Source of the DNA: Acidimicrobiales bacterium
GTDB taxonomy: Bacteria; Actinomycetota; Acidimicrobiia; Acidimicrobiales; SHLQ01
Reading direction: 5' to 3'
DNA: 17,600 nt
NCBI GenBank assembly: GCA_013002375.1
Contig: JABDJW010000425.1
Span: 1 to 17,600, forward strand
The notes beneath the pieces are model-generated. The model ran no database searches and was not told where the DNA came from. It worked only from the letters and a program-made list of their open reading frames with translations. This document shows, piece by piece, positions 10,451 through 17,600 of this stretch; positions within the stretch are counted from its first letter, which is position 1; each line of letters begins with the position of its first letter. The position numbers and the translations under genes were made by a program.

Positions 10451-11818
10451 ATGGCGCTGCACGAGCCTCCGGTCCGACCGGGCTCGCCGGCGTCCGCGCG
10501 CCCTGCGCCGCTCGTCGCCCGGTCGCGGTCGGCCAACCGCCTCGTTCGCCTTCCGATCGGCTGGCCGCTGCTCGGCGCGACAGCCCTCTATCCGCTGTGG
10601 GCGCTGCTCGGGTTGTCCAAGGCCATCTGGACCATCGCCGCGGTGCCGATGGCGATCGAACTGATCCGGGCCCGCAACGTCCGGGTACCCCGCGGCACGG
10701 GAATCTGGGTGGCCTTCCTGATCTGGATGTCGCTCAGCGTCGTCATGTTGCAGACGATCGACGGCCCTGCGCTCTTGGCCTTCTCCTATCGGTTCTCGGT
10801 GTACCTCGCCGCCCTGGTGATCCTGCTCTACGTCTACAACCTGTCGCCCACCGTGTTGCCGACCGGGCGGATCCTGAAGGCGATGCTGCCGATGGCGGCC
10901 ACGCTCGTCGCCGGTGGCTTTCTGGGCATGGTGCTGGGCGAGGTCGAGCTCCCGACCGTCGCCGCCAAGCTGCTGCCCGGCTCGATGCGGGGCAAGGGAT
11001 TCGCCTTCGAGCTCGTGCAGCCGCGCTTTGCCCAGGACCAGGGGTTCCTCGGGTTCAGCCTGCGCCGACCGTCCTACCCCTTCCGCTACACCAATGCCTG
11101 GGGCGCCGTGCTGGCCCTGCTGTTCGGCTTCACCATGGCGTCGCTCGATCGGTTGCCGGGCCGGTGGCGCCCCGTCGTGCTGGGCATCGTCGGCCTCACC
11201 CTCATCCCGTTCATCGTGTCGCTGAACCGCGGTCTGTGGCTCTCGGTGACCGCGATGGTCGTGTACGTCGCGATCCGCCGAGCGCAGGCCGGTCAGATCG
11301 GGCGGCTCGTGCAGATGGGCGTCATGGTCGTCTTGGTGATCCTGGTCGTGGCGGTGTCGCCGCTCGGCGATCTCGTCAACGACCGTCGCGAATCCGACCA
11401 TGCCAACAGCTCGCGCTCCACCCTGTATCTCGAAGTCATCGACCAGATCGACGAATCCCCGATCCTCGGTTTCGGAGCACCCCGTATCGACCCCGACAAC
11501 CCGTTGCTGGCTCCGGTCGGCACCCATGGGCATTTGTGGACGGTCCTGTATTCGCACGGCATCCCGGCGCTGGGGCTGTACCTCTGGTTCCTGGTGAGCA
11601 TGGCGATGCGCACGGCGGGGGATCTCAACCGCGAGCGAATGTGGCTCCATGCGACGTTCATCGTGTTGTTGGTGCAGATGTGGTTCTACAACATGTTCCC
11701 GGGGCCGATGGCGCTTGGATTCCTCGCGCTCGGGCTGTTGCTCCGAGCCCGACGCTGGCCCGAGCAACCGCGGTCAGCGCGGTCCCGCCCAACGAGATAC
11801 CCGCGGGTGCCTGCGTGA
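10451..11818 (+). CDS. O-antigen polymerase/ligase-type (Wzy/WaaL-like) membrane protein
   Basis: This 455-residue polytopic membrane protein has roughly 10-12 hydrophobic segments (first near 38-55, last near 417-431) after a Pro/Arg-rich cytoplasmic tail of about 35 residues. It resembles the Wzy_C/O-antigen ligase superfamily. FIVSLNRGLWLSV (254-266) carries the conserved Arg-Gly, a large loop (about 305-365) holds SSRSTLYLEVIDQIDESPIL, and GTHGHLWTVLYSHGIPALG (357-375) has the loop histidines. Members join lipid-linked repeat units into long chains or move chains to an acceptor; which of these applies cannot be told here. In this operon, next to a Wzz-like protein, polymerase is the better guess. 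GGAG at 10438-10441 lies nine bases before the ATG. The stop overlaps the start of the next gene (GTGA). Confidence 0.82.
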   Translation: MALHEPPVRPGSPASARPAPLVARSRSANRLVRLPIGWPLLGATALYPLWALLGLSKAIWTIAAVPMAIELIRARNVRVPRGTGIWVAFLIWMSLSVVMLQTIDGPALLAFSYRFSVYLAALVILLYVYNLSPTVLPTGRILKAMLPMAATLVAGGFLGMVLGEVELPTVAAKLLPGSMRGKGFAFELVQPRFAQDQGFLGFSLRRPSYPFRYTNAWGAVLALLFGFTMASLDRLPGRWRPVVLGIVGLTLIPFIVSLNRGLWLSVTAMVVYVAIRRAQAGQIGRLVQMGVMVVLVILVVAVSPLGDLVNDRRESDHANSSRSTLYLEVIDQIDESPILGFGAPRIDPDNPLLAPVGTHGHLWTVLYSHGIPALGLYLWFLVSMAMRTAGDLNRERMWLHATFIVLLVQMWFYNMFPGPMALGFLALGLLLRARRWPEQPRSARSRPTRYPRVPA

Positions 11819-13002
11819 GCGATCCCCCTGACCCGCTGCGCTGGTGGGCCAACGTGGTGATCCCGGGCGGTTCGCTGGCCCCGGGCCGCGGTCCCGCGGG
11901 CGCCGAGCGCTACCTGGCCTTCCCGCGCCGGGAACGACCGTCGCATCTGATCGATCCCCACCTCCGAGGCGCCGTCCAGGATGCGGTCGGTCGCACTGGC
12001 GCCGGTGGCAGTCGGGCGGAACGAATCGCCCGGCAGGTGGCGGCCGCGGTCGCCGGCATCGATCGCATCCGCCAGAACCTGCCGAACTCGGTTCATGTGG
12101 TCGCGGCTCCAGATGCTGTGAACCTGAGGGCCATGCTCAGCGAACGGCTCGGACGACCGGTGCGACTGTCGATCACCGCCGGCCCGGTCCGCCCCAATCG
12201 CAAGCCAGTGGTCCGAGTGTTCGATCCCGACGAACGGCTCGTCGCCTTCGCCAAGGTGGGTTGGGATGCCGCCACCGCGGCGCTGATCGCGACCGAAGCC
12301 GACGCCCTCGGTCTTCTGCTCAGCGACCCCTGCCCCGGCATCATCGCGCCGGAGCCCATCTGGTCCGGCGACTGGCACGGTCACCACGTTCTGCTCACCC
12401 GGCCGCTCGCGGTCGATCATCGGGTCGCGACCGACCGGGCGCCCGATGTCGAGGTGGGTTCGCTGCGGCTCCTCGCCGAGCACTTCCCGCAGACGTCGTC
12501 GCCGCTGGCCGAGAGTGCCTACTGGCAGCGGCTGTCGCGTCGGCTGGCCGACGCCCCGGATGGGTCAAGCCTGCTCGTGGCGATCGCCGATGCGGTCGGT
12601 TCGGACCCGATGCTGTTCGGCGCCTTCCACGGCGATTGGTCGCCGTGGAACCTTCGCCGGACCCCCGACCGCCAACAGCTGTTCGTATGGGACTGGGAAC
12701 GGTTCGCGACCGACGCACCGGTCGGCCTCGACGCGGCCCACCATCACATGCAGGTCCATCGGTTCCTGCGCAAGCAGACCGTGGCCGACGCGGTCGAACC
12801 GGTGCGGGCCGCGCTGCGCACCGATCTTCCCCGGCTGGGGGTCGATCCCGAAGCCGCCGCAGCGGTGGTGATGCTCGAGCTGCTCGAGGCGCTCGCTCGC
12901 ATGACCGAATCCGGTTTGGCCGGGCAGCTCGCGGCCCCCCGCGCAGAGCTGGTCGATGCGCTCCGGTCCGAACTCGCCGCCCCACGGGGGCGGGTGTCAT
13001 GA
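11815..13002 (+). CDS. Aminoglycoside-phosphotransferase-like kinase of unknown substrate
   Basis: This 395-residue protein has a kinase-like phosphotransferase fold. AFAKVGW places a candidate ATP-binding lysine at K147, followed by E161 in an ATEAD helix. The catalytic loop is FHGDWSPWNL (271-280, with H272, D274 and N279), and VWDWERF (291-297) gives the metal-binding D293 in the place of DFG. This is the pattern of the APH family, which also includes choline, homoserine and sugar kinases. The first about 100 residues are unlike the usual APH start and include an odd PGGSLAPGRGPAGAERYLAF segment. The GTG start overlaps the stop of the polymerase gene, with no clear ribosome site, so translation is probably coupled. 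Its place in the operon argues for phosphorylation of a sugar or glycan rather than drug resistance. The substrate is unknown. Confidence 0.8.
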   Translation: MSDPPDPLRWWANVVIPGGSLAPGRGPAGAERYLAFPRRERPSHLIDPHLRGAVQDAVGRTGAGGSRAERIARQVAAAVAGIDRIRQNLPNSVHVVAAPDAVNLRAMLSERLGRPVRLSITAGPVRPNRKPVVRVFDPDERLVAFAKVGWDAATAALIATEADALGLLLSDPCPGIIAPEPIWSGDWHGHHVLLTRPLAVDHRVATDRAPDVEVGSLRLLAEHFPQTSSPLAESAYWQRLSRRLADAPDGSSLLVAIADAVGSDPMLFGAFHGDWSPWNLRRTPDRQQLFVWDWERFATDAPVGLDAAHHHMQVHRFLRKQTVADAVEPVRAALRTDLPRLGVDPEAAAAVVMLELLEALARMTESGLAGQLAAPRAELVDALRSELAAPRGRVS

Positions 13003-13925
13003 GCCGATTCGGATCATTCCGCGAATCGCTCCGGGGCCGATCGTCACTCGGTAAGCGCGGCCTGCCCCCGAGCGTCCGGTCGTTCGAGCGCACGGTCACG
13101 TCATGGGCTCGGCGACCGACTGCGGGCGGTCGGGTGTTTCCGAACTTCTTCATCGTCGGCGCCCAACGAGCCGGCACGACGTCACTGTTCCGCTATCTCG
13201 AGCGCCACCCGAACATCATCGGGCCCGTTCGCAACAAGGGCGTGCACTACTACGACACGAACTACCACCGCGACCTCACCTGGTTTCGTTCGCAGTTCCC
13301 GACCGCGGCCAGCGTCGCTGCGATCGAGCACGCCACCGGCGCGCCGGTCGCGGTCGGGGAGGGCAGCCCGTACTACTTGTTCCACCCCCAGGTGCCGGCC
13401 CGAATCGCCGGCACCCTGCCCGATGCCCGCATCATCGTCTTGCTGCGCGACCCGGTCGATCGGGCGATATCGCACTACGAGCACGAGAAAGCACGGGGCT
13501 TCGAACCGCTTTCGCTGGCCGACGCGTTGGCGGCCGAGCCCGAACGGCTGGCCGGGGCCGAGGCTGCGCTTCGCGCCGATCCGACCCTCGTCCACGACGG
13601 GCATCTGCATCACGCCTATGCCGGTCGCAGTACCTACACGCCGCAGCTCGAGCGGTGGTTCAACCACTTCGACCGGTCGCAGGTCCTGGTGCTGGGCAGC
13701 CAGGACCTGAACGAACGCACCCGCGACGCGGTCGACCGGACCGTCGACTTCCTCGGCCTACCGGCCGCACCCGAACTCGACTACCCCCAGTACAACCAGC
13801 GCCAGTACGACCCCGGCGACGCCGAGATCCGTGCCGCCCTGGCCGAACAGTTCGCAGCGTCGAACGCCCGCGTCTCGGAATTGACCGGCATACGGTTTTC
13901 GCCCGCAGGCGAGATCCGCCCGTAG
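12999..13925 (+). CDS. Heparan sulfate N-sulfotransferase-like sulfotransferase (sulfotransferase 3)
   Basis: This 308-residue sulfotransferase is the type nearest to animal glycosaminoglycan sulfotransferases (NDST/HS3ST-like). The PAPS loop is FFIVGAQRAGTTSLFRYLE (50-68), with Arg where the animal enzymes have Lys. VHYYDTNYHRDLTWFRSQFP (82-101) and VGEGSPYYLF (119-128) follow; E121 aligns with the catalytic glutamate of the N-sulfotransferase domain. The 3'-phosphate site is IIVLLRDPVDRAISHYEHE (145-163). It lacks a signal or membrane segment, unlike the Golgi enzymes, so sulfation would occur in the cytoplasm. The start shares ATGA with the kinase gene and has a G-rich site upstream. It is the last gene of the operon. 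It differs clearly from sulfotransferases 1 and 2, suggesting distinct sulfation positions. Confidence 0.9.
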   Translation: MSRFGSFRESLRGRSSLGKRGLPPSVRSFERTVTSWARRPTAGGRVFPNFFIVGAQRAGTTSLFRYLERHPNIIGPVRNKGVHYYDTNYHRDLTWFRSQFPTAASVAAIEHATGAPVAVGEGSPYYLFHPQVPARIAGTLPDARIIVLLRDPVDRAISHYEHEKARGFEPLSLADALAAEPERLAGAEAALRADPTLVHDGHLHHAYAGRSTYTPQLERWFNHFDRSQVLVLGSQDLNERTRDAVDRTVDFLGLPAAPELDYPQYNQRQYDPGDAEIRAALAEQFAASNARVSELTGIRFSPAGEIRP

Positions 13926-14125
13926 GGCGGGCTCGACTCGCGCTGCGGACTCAGCCCGCACACGCAAGGGCATACCCGAACCTTGACGGGTAACCCAGCC
14001 CGGAACGGGAGTGGAGGGCGGCTCGGCGCCTCCGGCGCAGCCGCAAGCTGACCAAGGCCGCCTTGCGGCCGACTCAGCGCCGCGGGAGCGAAGCGGGAAA
14101 TACCGCAGCGCCCATCACGCCCCGG
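13926..14125. repeat. Palindrome-rich spacer after the polysaccharide operon
   Basis: No gene is seen in this 200-base spacer, but it is packed with hairpins. GCGGGCT (13927-13933) pairs with AGCCCGC (13953-13959). TACCCG (13973-13978) pairs with CGGGTA (13987-13992). CCCG and CGGG pair at 13999-14009. A two-part stem spans 14018-14044 (GCGGCT/AGCCGC enclosing GCGCC/GGCGC). GGCCGC/GCGGCC pair at 14056-14070. None is followed by a T-run. The first could slow or process the operon transcript; the group resembles dispersed intergenic palindromic elements. Confidence 0.55.
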
Positions 14126-14155
14126 TTGCGGTTCGGTCGGCGCCGCTCGTAGAAT
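14126..14155 (+). promoter_or_regulatory. Candidate promoter of the str operon (rpsL)
   Basis: TTGCGG (14126-14131) and TAGAAT (14150-14155) are spaced by 18 bases. The -10 box matches the consensus at five of six positions; the -35 matches only TTG. It would start transcription near 14162, giving a leader of about 53 bases that contains a GC-rich imperfect hairpin (14164-14186) before the ribosome site. This suggests the str operon is transcribed independently of the upstream cassette. Confidence 0.55.
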
Positions 14156-14214
14156 CATCGGCTGGCCTTGCGCGCGGTGCGCGGCCTGATTTCCGAGCCA
14201 TTGAAAGGCCACTC

Positions 14215-14583
14215 GTGCCAACCATCAACCAGCTGGTCCGTCATGGACGCCAGTCAAAGCGCCGTAAGGAAACCACGCCGGCGCTCAAGGGCGCGCCGCA
14301 GCGCCGTGGCGTGTGCACCCGCGTCTACACCGTCACCCCCAAGAAGCCGAACTCGGCCTTGCGCAAGGTGGCCCGGGTCCGGTTGACCAGTGGCATCGAG
14401 ATCACCGCCTACATCCCGGGCGAAGGCCACAACCTGCAGGAGCACTCCATTGTGTTGGTGCGCGGCGGTCGGGTGAAGGACCTTCCCGGTGTTCGATACA
14501 AGATCGTGCGCGGCACCCTCGACACCTCGGGCGTACGCGATCGCAAGCAGGCCCGTAGCCGCTACGGCGCCAAGAAGGATTAG
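14215..14583 (+). CDS. rpsL: 30S ribosomal protein S12
   Basis: This is ribosomal protein S12, 122 residues, which helps monitor codon-anticodon pairing in the decoding centre. The sequence follows the family from MPTINQLVRHGR to the end, with TPKKPNSALRKV (41-52) and RGGRVKDLPGVRY (83-95). The residues altered in streptomycin resistance are wild type: K43 and K88 (E. coli 42 and 87). D89, the usual methylthiolation site, is present. GAAAGG (14203-14208) lies six bases before the GTG start. The C-terminal end stops at KKD, slightly shorter than in E. coli. rpsG follows 10 bases after the stop in the usual order. Confidence 0.98.
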   Translation: MPTINQLVRHGRQSKRRKETTPALKGAPQRRGVCTRVYTVTPKKPNSALRKVARVRLTSGIEITAYIPGEGHNLQEHSIVLVRGGRVKDLPGVRYKIVRGTLDTSGVRDRKQARSRYGAKKD

Positions 14584-14593
14584 GGAGCAGCTC

Positions 14594-15064
14594 ATGCCAC
14601 GTAAGGGCCCAGCACAGCGCCGCGAACTCCAACCCGATCCCGTCTACAAGTCGGTCGTCGTCACCCAACTGGTCAACAAGGTCCTGCAGCGGGGCAAGCG
14701 GGCCACCGCCGAACGCATCGTGTACGACGCGCTGAGCACGATCGAAGAGAAGACCGGTGCCGAACCGATCGCGACCCTGAAACGGGCCGTCGAGAACGTC
14801 AAGCCCCAGCTCGAGGTGCGCAGCCGCCGGGTGGGTGGTGCGACCTACCAGGTGCGGGTCGAGGTTCGTCCCCGTCGGTCCAACACCCTCGCGATCCGGT
14901 GGCTGGTCGAGTACTCGCGGGATCGCCGCGAGCGCACGATGGCCGAACGCCTGGCCAACGAGCTGCTCGATGCCTCCAACGGCGTCGGCGCATCGATGAA
15001 GCGCAAAGAAGATCTCCACAAGATGGCCGATTCGAACAAGGCCTTCGCCCACTACCGCTGGTAG
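14594..15064 (+). CDS. rpsG: 30S ribosomal protein S7
   Basis: This is ribosomal protein S7, exactly the usual 156 residues; it nucleates folding of the 3' major (head) domain of 16S rRNA. Typical segments are MPRKGPAQRRELQPDPVYKS, the VENVKPQLEVRSRRVGGATY region (about 68-87) and the C-terminal KRKEDLHKMADSNKAFAHYR. The rpsL stop merges into AGGGAG (14582-14587), the ribosome site of the ATG at 14594, so the two genes are likely translated together. In enteric bacteria S7 represses this operon by binding the rpsL-rpsG junction, but the 10-base junction here is too short to show such a site. Confidence 0.98.
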   Translation: MPRKGPAQRRELQPDPVYKSVVVTQLVNKVLQRGKRATAERIVYDALSTIEEKTGAEPIATLKRAVENVKPQLEVRSRRVGGATYQVRVEVRPRRSNTLAIRWLVEYSRDRRERTMAERLANELLDASNGVGASMKRKEDLHKMADSNKAFAHYRW

Positions 15065-15257
15065 CGACGGTGCCTCGCGACGCCTGGTGCGTCGCGTAGA
15101 CTTTCTCCGTTCACTTCCCCGAACCCATCGAGTCCGTCTGCGAAATCGGGCTCGCAGGAGCACGCAAGCACGACCGGCGTGCGCCCCATGGTGCCGAAAC
15201 CGGCACGCCCCCAAACCCCGAAGAACAAAATACTCAGTACGAAGGACACGTAGCGAC
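15065..15257 (+). promoter_or_regulatory. fusA leader with three hairpins
   Basis: This 193-base gap between rpsG and fusA has three perfect stems: CGCGACGC/GCGTCGCG (15076-15083 and 15089-15096, 5-base loop), GCACGC/GCGTGC (15160-15165 and 15177-15182), and GTGCCG/CGGCAC (15191-15196 and 15201-15206, loop AAAC). The first is followed by TAGACTTTCTCC, which could be a weak T-rich tract or a -10-like box. GAAGGA at 15241-15246 is a rather distant ribosome site for the ATG at 15258. Attenuation, processing or an extra promoter are all possible. Confidence 0.5.
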
Positions 15258-17357
15258 ATGGCGCAGGAACGCAAGCCACTCGAGCGCACTCGAAACATCG
15301 GCATCATGGCCCACATCGACGCGGGCAAGACCACCACGACCGAGCGCATCCTCTACTACACCGGCCGCAGCTACAAGATCGGCGAGGTCCACGACGGCGC
15401 GGCCACGATGGACTGGATGGAGCAGGAGCAGGAGCGGGGCATCACCATTACCTCGGCGGCCACCGCCTGCGTGTGGAACGACCACCGCATCAACATCATC
15501 GACACGCCCGGCCACGTCGACTTCACGGTCGAGGTCGAACGTTCGCTGCGGGTGCTCGACGGTGCCGTCGCAGTGTTCGACGGCGTGGCCGGCGTCGAAC
15601 CGCAGACCGAAACGGTGTGGCGCCAGGCCGACACCTACGGCGTACCCCGCATGTGTTTCGTCAACAAGATGGACCGCACCGGCGCCGACTTCTTCTTCTG
15701 CCTCGACTCCATCAAGGACCGTCTCACGCCCGACGTTGCGGTCATCCAGCTGCCCATCGGTGCCGAAGCCCAGTTCGAAGGCGTCGTCGACCTCGTCCGG
15801 ATGAAGGCGCTGGTCTGGCCCAAGACCACCGACGAGAAGGATCTCGGCGCGACCTACGAGGCCGTCGACATCCCCGACGATCTCGTCGAACAGGCCGAGG
15901 AATACCGAGCGTTGCTGCTCGAGGCGCTGGCCGACACCGACGATGACCTCATGGAGAAGTACCTCGAAGGCGAGGACATCTCCGAGGGCGAGATCAAGGC
16001 CGCACTGCGCAAGGCGACGATCGCCGGCCAGCTCGTGCCGATCCTCAATGGCACCGCGTTCAAGAACAAGGGCGTCCAGCCGTTGCTCGACGCGGTGATC
16101 GACTACCTGCCGTCGCCGCTCGATGTACCTCCGACCAAGGGCACCCATCCCAAGACCGGCGACGAGATGGAGCGCAAGGCCAGTGACGACGAGCCGTTCT
16201 CGGCCCTGGCCTTCAAGATTGCCACCGACCCCCACGTCGGCAAGCTCACGTACTTCCGGGTCTACAGCGGCAAGCTGGAGAAGGGCGAACAGGTCACCAA
16301 CGCCCGCACCACGGCCAAGGAACGCATCGGCCGGCTGCTCGAAATGCATGCCAACGATCGCGAGGACCTCGACGCCGTCTACACCGGCGACATCGCGGCC
16401 GGCATCGGCCTCAAGAACACCCGCACCGGCGACACGCTCACCGATACCAAGAACCAGATCGTGCTCGAGAACCTCGAGTTTCCCGATCCGGTCATCCACG
16501 TCGCGGTCGAACCCAAGTCCAAGGGTGACCAGGACAAGCTGTCGAAGGCGCTCGGCGCGCTGTCCGAAGAGGATCCGACCTTCCGCGTCCACACCGACGA
16601 GGACACCGGCCAGACCATCATCGCCGGCATGGGCGAGCTACACCTCGAGGTGCTGGTCGATCGCATGTTCCGCGAGTTCAAGGTCGACGCCACCGTTGGT
16701 AAGCCTCAGGTGGCCTACCGCGAGACCGTCACCGCGACGGTGGAGAAGGACACCTACACCCACAAGAAGCAAACCGGTGGTTCGGGTCAGTTCGCCGAGG
16801 TCACCATCGATCTGGAGACCACCGGCCCCGGTGGCGGCTACGAGTTCGTCGACAAGATCACCGGTGGTCGTATTCCCAAGGAGTACATCGGTTCGGTCGA
16901 TCAGGGCATCCAGGAGGCCATGACGGCCGGCGTGCTCGCCGGCTACCCGACGGTCGACGTCCGGGTGACGCTGGTCGACGGCAAGTTCCACGACGTCGAC
17001 TCGTCGGAAATGGCATTCAAGATCGCTGGTCTGATGGCGTTCAAGCAGACGGCTCGCAAAGCGAAGCCGGCCCTGCTCGAACCGGTCATGGCCGTTGAAG
17101 TCGTCACCCCGGATGACTATCTGGGTGACGTCGTCGGTGACCTCAACTCCCGTCGTGGGCAGGTGCAGGGAACCGAGCAGCGCGGTCACAACCAGGTGAT
17201 CGAGGCCCAGGTGCCGTTGTCGGAAATGTTCGGCTACGCTACCGACTTGCGTTCGCGCACCCAAGGTCGCGCCGCTTACACGATGCAGTTCGATTCGTAC
17301 CAGAAGACGCCTGCATCCGTTCAAGAAGAAATCGTCGCCCGAATTCGCGGCGAGTAG
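15258..17357 (+). CDS. fusA: Translation elongation factor G
   Basis: EF-G is the GTPase that drives translocation on the ribosome and, with RRF, ribosome recycling. The 699-residue length is standard. GTPase motifs are in order: AHIDAGKTT (18-26), RGITITSAAT (60-69), DTPGH (82-86, with H86) and NKMD (136-139). The G5 loop reads GTAFKN (265-270) where GSAFKN is usual, a mild change. Domains II to V follow, including the domain IV tip GKFHDVDSSEMAFK. The long frame open upstream overlaps the hairpin-rich leader and lacks homology, so the ATG at 15258 (MAQERKPLERTRNIGIMAHI) is chosen. It ends in two consecutive TAG codons. tuf follows after 47 bases. The fusidic-acid-relevant regions look wild type at this level of inspection. 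Confidence 0.98.
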   Translation: MAQERKPLERTRNIGIMAHIDAGKTTTTERILYYTGRSYKIGEVHDGAATMDWMEQEQERGITITSAATACVWNDHRINIIDTPGHVDFTVEVERSLRVLDGAVAVFDGVAGVEPQTETVWRQADTYGVPRMCFVNKMDRTGADFFFCLDSIKDRLTPDVAVIQLPIGAEAQFEGVVDLVRMKALVWPKTTDEKDLGATYEAVDIPDDLVEQAEEYRALLLEALADTDDDLMEKYLEGEDISEGEIKAALRKATIAGQLVPILNGTAFKNKGVQPLLDAVIDYLPSPLDVPPTKGTHPKTGDEMERKASDDEPFSALAFKIATDPHVGKLTYFRVYSGKLEKGEQVTNARTTAKERIGRLLEMHANDREDLDAVYTGDIAAGIGLKNTRTGDTLTDTKNQIVLENLEFPDPVIHVAVEPKSKGDQDKLSKALGALSEEDPTFRVHTDEDTGQTIIAGMGELHLEVLVDRMFREFKVDATVGKPQVAYRETVTATVEKDTYTHKKQTGGSGQFAEVTIDLETTGPGGGYEFVDKITGGRIPKEYIGSVDQGIQEAMTAGVLAGYPTVDVRVTLVDGKFHDVDSSEMAFKIAGLMAFKQTARKAKPALLEPVMAVEVVTPDDYLGDVVGDLNSRRGQVQGTEQRGHNQVIEAQVPLSEMFGYATDLRSRTQGRAAYTMQFDSYQKTPASVQEEIVARIRGE

Positions 17358-17404
17358 TAGTAACCACCCCCTGTCCTACACAGAAAGCAAAGCAAGGGTT
17401 CACC

Positions 17405-17600
17405 ATGGCCAAGGAGACCTTCGAGCGCACCAAGCCCCACGTCAACGTGGGGACCATGGGGCACATCGATCACGGCAAGACCACACTGACCGCCGCCATC
17501 ACGAAGGTGCTGGCCGACAACGTTGAAGGCTCGTCCTTCACCGAGTTCGAGAACATCGACAAGGCGCCCGAAGAACGCGAGCGCGGCATCACCATCAACG
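17405..17600 (+). CDS. tuf: Translation elongation factor Tu, N-terminal part (cut by window end)
   Basis: The first 65 codons of EF-Tu are present; this GTPase delivers aminoacyl-tRNA to the ribosome. MAKETFERTKPHVNVGTMGH leads into the P-loop GHIDHGKTT (19-27), followed by the switch I region DKAPEERERGITIN. The start ATG is preceded by AAGGG (about 10 bases upstream) in the 47-base gap after fusA. The order rpsL-rpsG-fusA-tuf is standard. The rest of the gene is beyond the window. Confidence 0.98.
   Translation, partial: MAKETFERTKPHVNVGTMGHIDHGKTTLTAAITKVLADNVEGSSFTEFENIDKAPEERERGITIN

Noticed and set aside
10597..11814. Upstream extension of the kinase frame across the polymerase gene
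   Set aside because: It overlaps a recognisable membrane protein in another frame; the GTG at 11815 with a GTGA overlap fits the pattern of the operon.
11844..12998. Upstream extension of the sulfotransferase 3 frame
   Set aside because: Arg/Gly/Pro-rich shadow of the kinase gene; the ATGA overlap at 12999 gives the real start.
11815..13002. Antibiotic resistance gene (aminoglycoside phosphotransferase)
   Set aside because: Only the general kinase motifs match; the operon context and unusual N-terminus do not support a resistance role.
4657..13925. Insertion sequence or phage-mediated insertion of the cassette
   Set aside because: No transposase, integrase, tRNA target or matching direct repeats are seen at the edges, and base composition looks like that of the flanking core genes.
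13926..14214. tRNA or other structured RNA gene in the spacer before rpsL
   Set aside because: Hairpins are present but no cloverleaf, TTC loop or CCA-end arrangement could be found.
14215..14583. Streptomycin resistance substitutions in S12
   Set aside because: K43 and K88 are the sensitive wild-type residues.

Overview
The window is high-GC DNA (about two thirds G+C by eye) from a bacterial chromosome, most likely an actinomycete-grade organism. The beta' protein and ribosomal proteins resemble Actinomycetota, including a charged coiled-coil insertion near the beta' N-terminus. The order rpoB-rpoC ... rpsL-rpsG-fusA-tuf is the standard actinobacterial arrangement. The secreted proteins and sulfotransferases look to me like those of Acidimicrobiia (Ilumatobacter-type), but that placement is a guess from general resemblance.

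Layout. (1) 1-4570: the 3' end of rpoB and a complete rpoC, closed by a strong bidirectional terminator (4571-4640). (2) 4657-6673, minus strand: a secreted protein with hemolysin-type calcium-binding repeats and a 20-proline linker, preceded by a sulfotransferase. (3) 6872-13925, plus strand: six genes in one tightly coupled operon, with every junction a 2-nt gap or a 4-nt GTGA/ATGA overlap. They encode a Wzz-type chain-length protein fused to a degraded tyrosine-kinase-like domain, sulfotransferase 2, a family 2 glycosyltransferase, an O-antigen polymerase/ligase-type membrane protein, an aminoglycoside-phosphotransferase-like kinase, and a heparan-sulfate-type sulfotransferase. (4) 13926-14214: a palindrome-rich spacer with a promoter candidate. 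(5) 14215-17600: the str operon rpsL, rpsG, fusA and the start of tuf.

Working model. Regions 2 and 3 look like a cassette for making and exporting a sulfated surface polysaccharide, placed between the RNA polymerase genes and the str operon, two blocks that usually lie close together. The glycosyltransferase would help build the repeat unit, the Wzy-like protein would polymerise or ligate it, the Wzz-like protein would set chain length, and three unrelated-looking sulfotransferases would add sulfate. The secreted calcium-binding protein could associate with the resulting anionic glycan. No flippase, initiating sugar transferase or PAPS-synthesis genes are in the window, so the pathway must be completed elsewhere.

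The most surprising signals are in a core gene. The beta' subunit has lost all four cysteines of its second zinc site (replaced by P891, D969, S976 and A979) while keeping the first. It also carries a proline (P854) at the usually His position of the bridge-helix N-terminal hinge.
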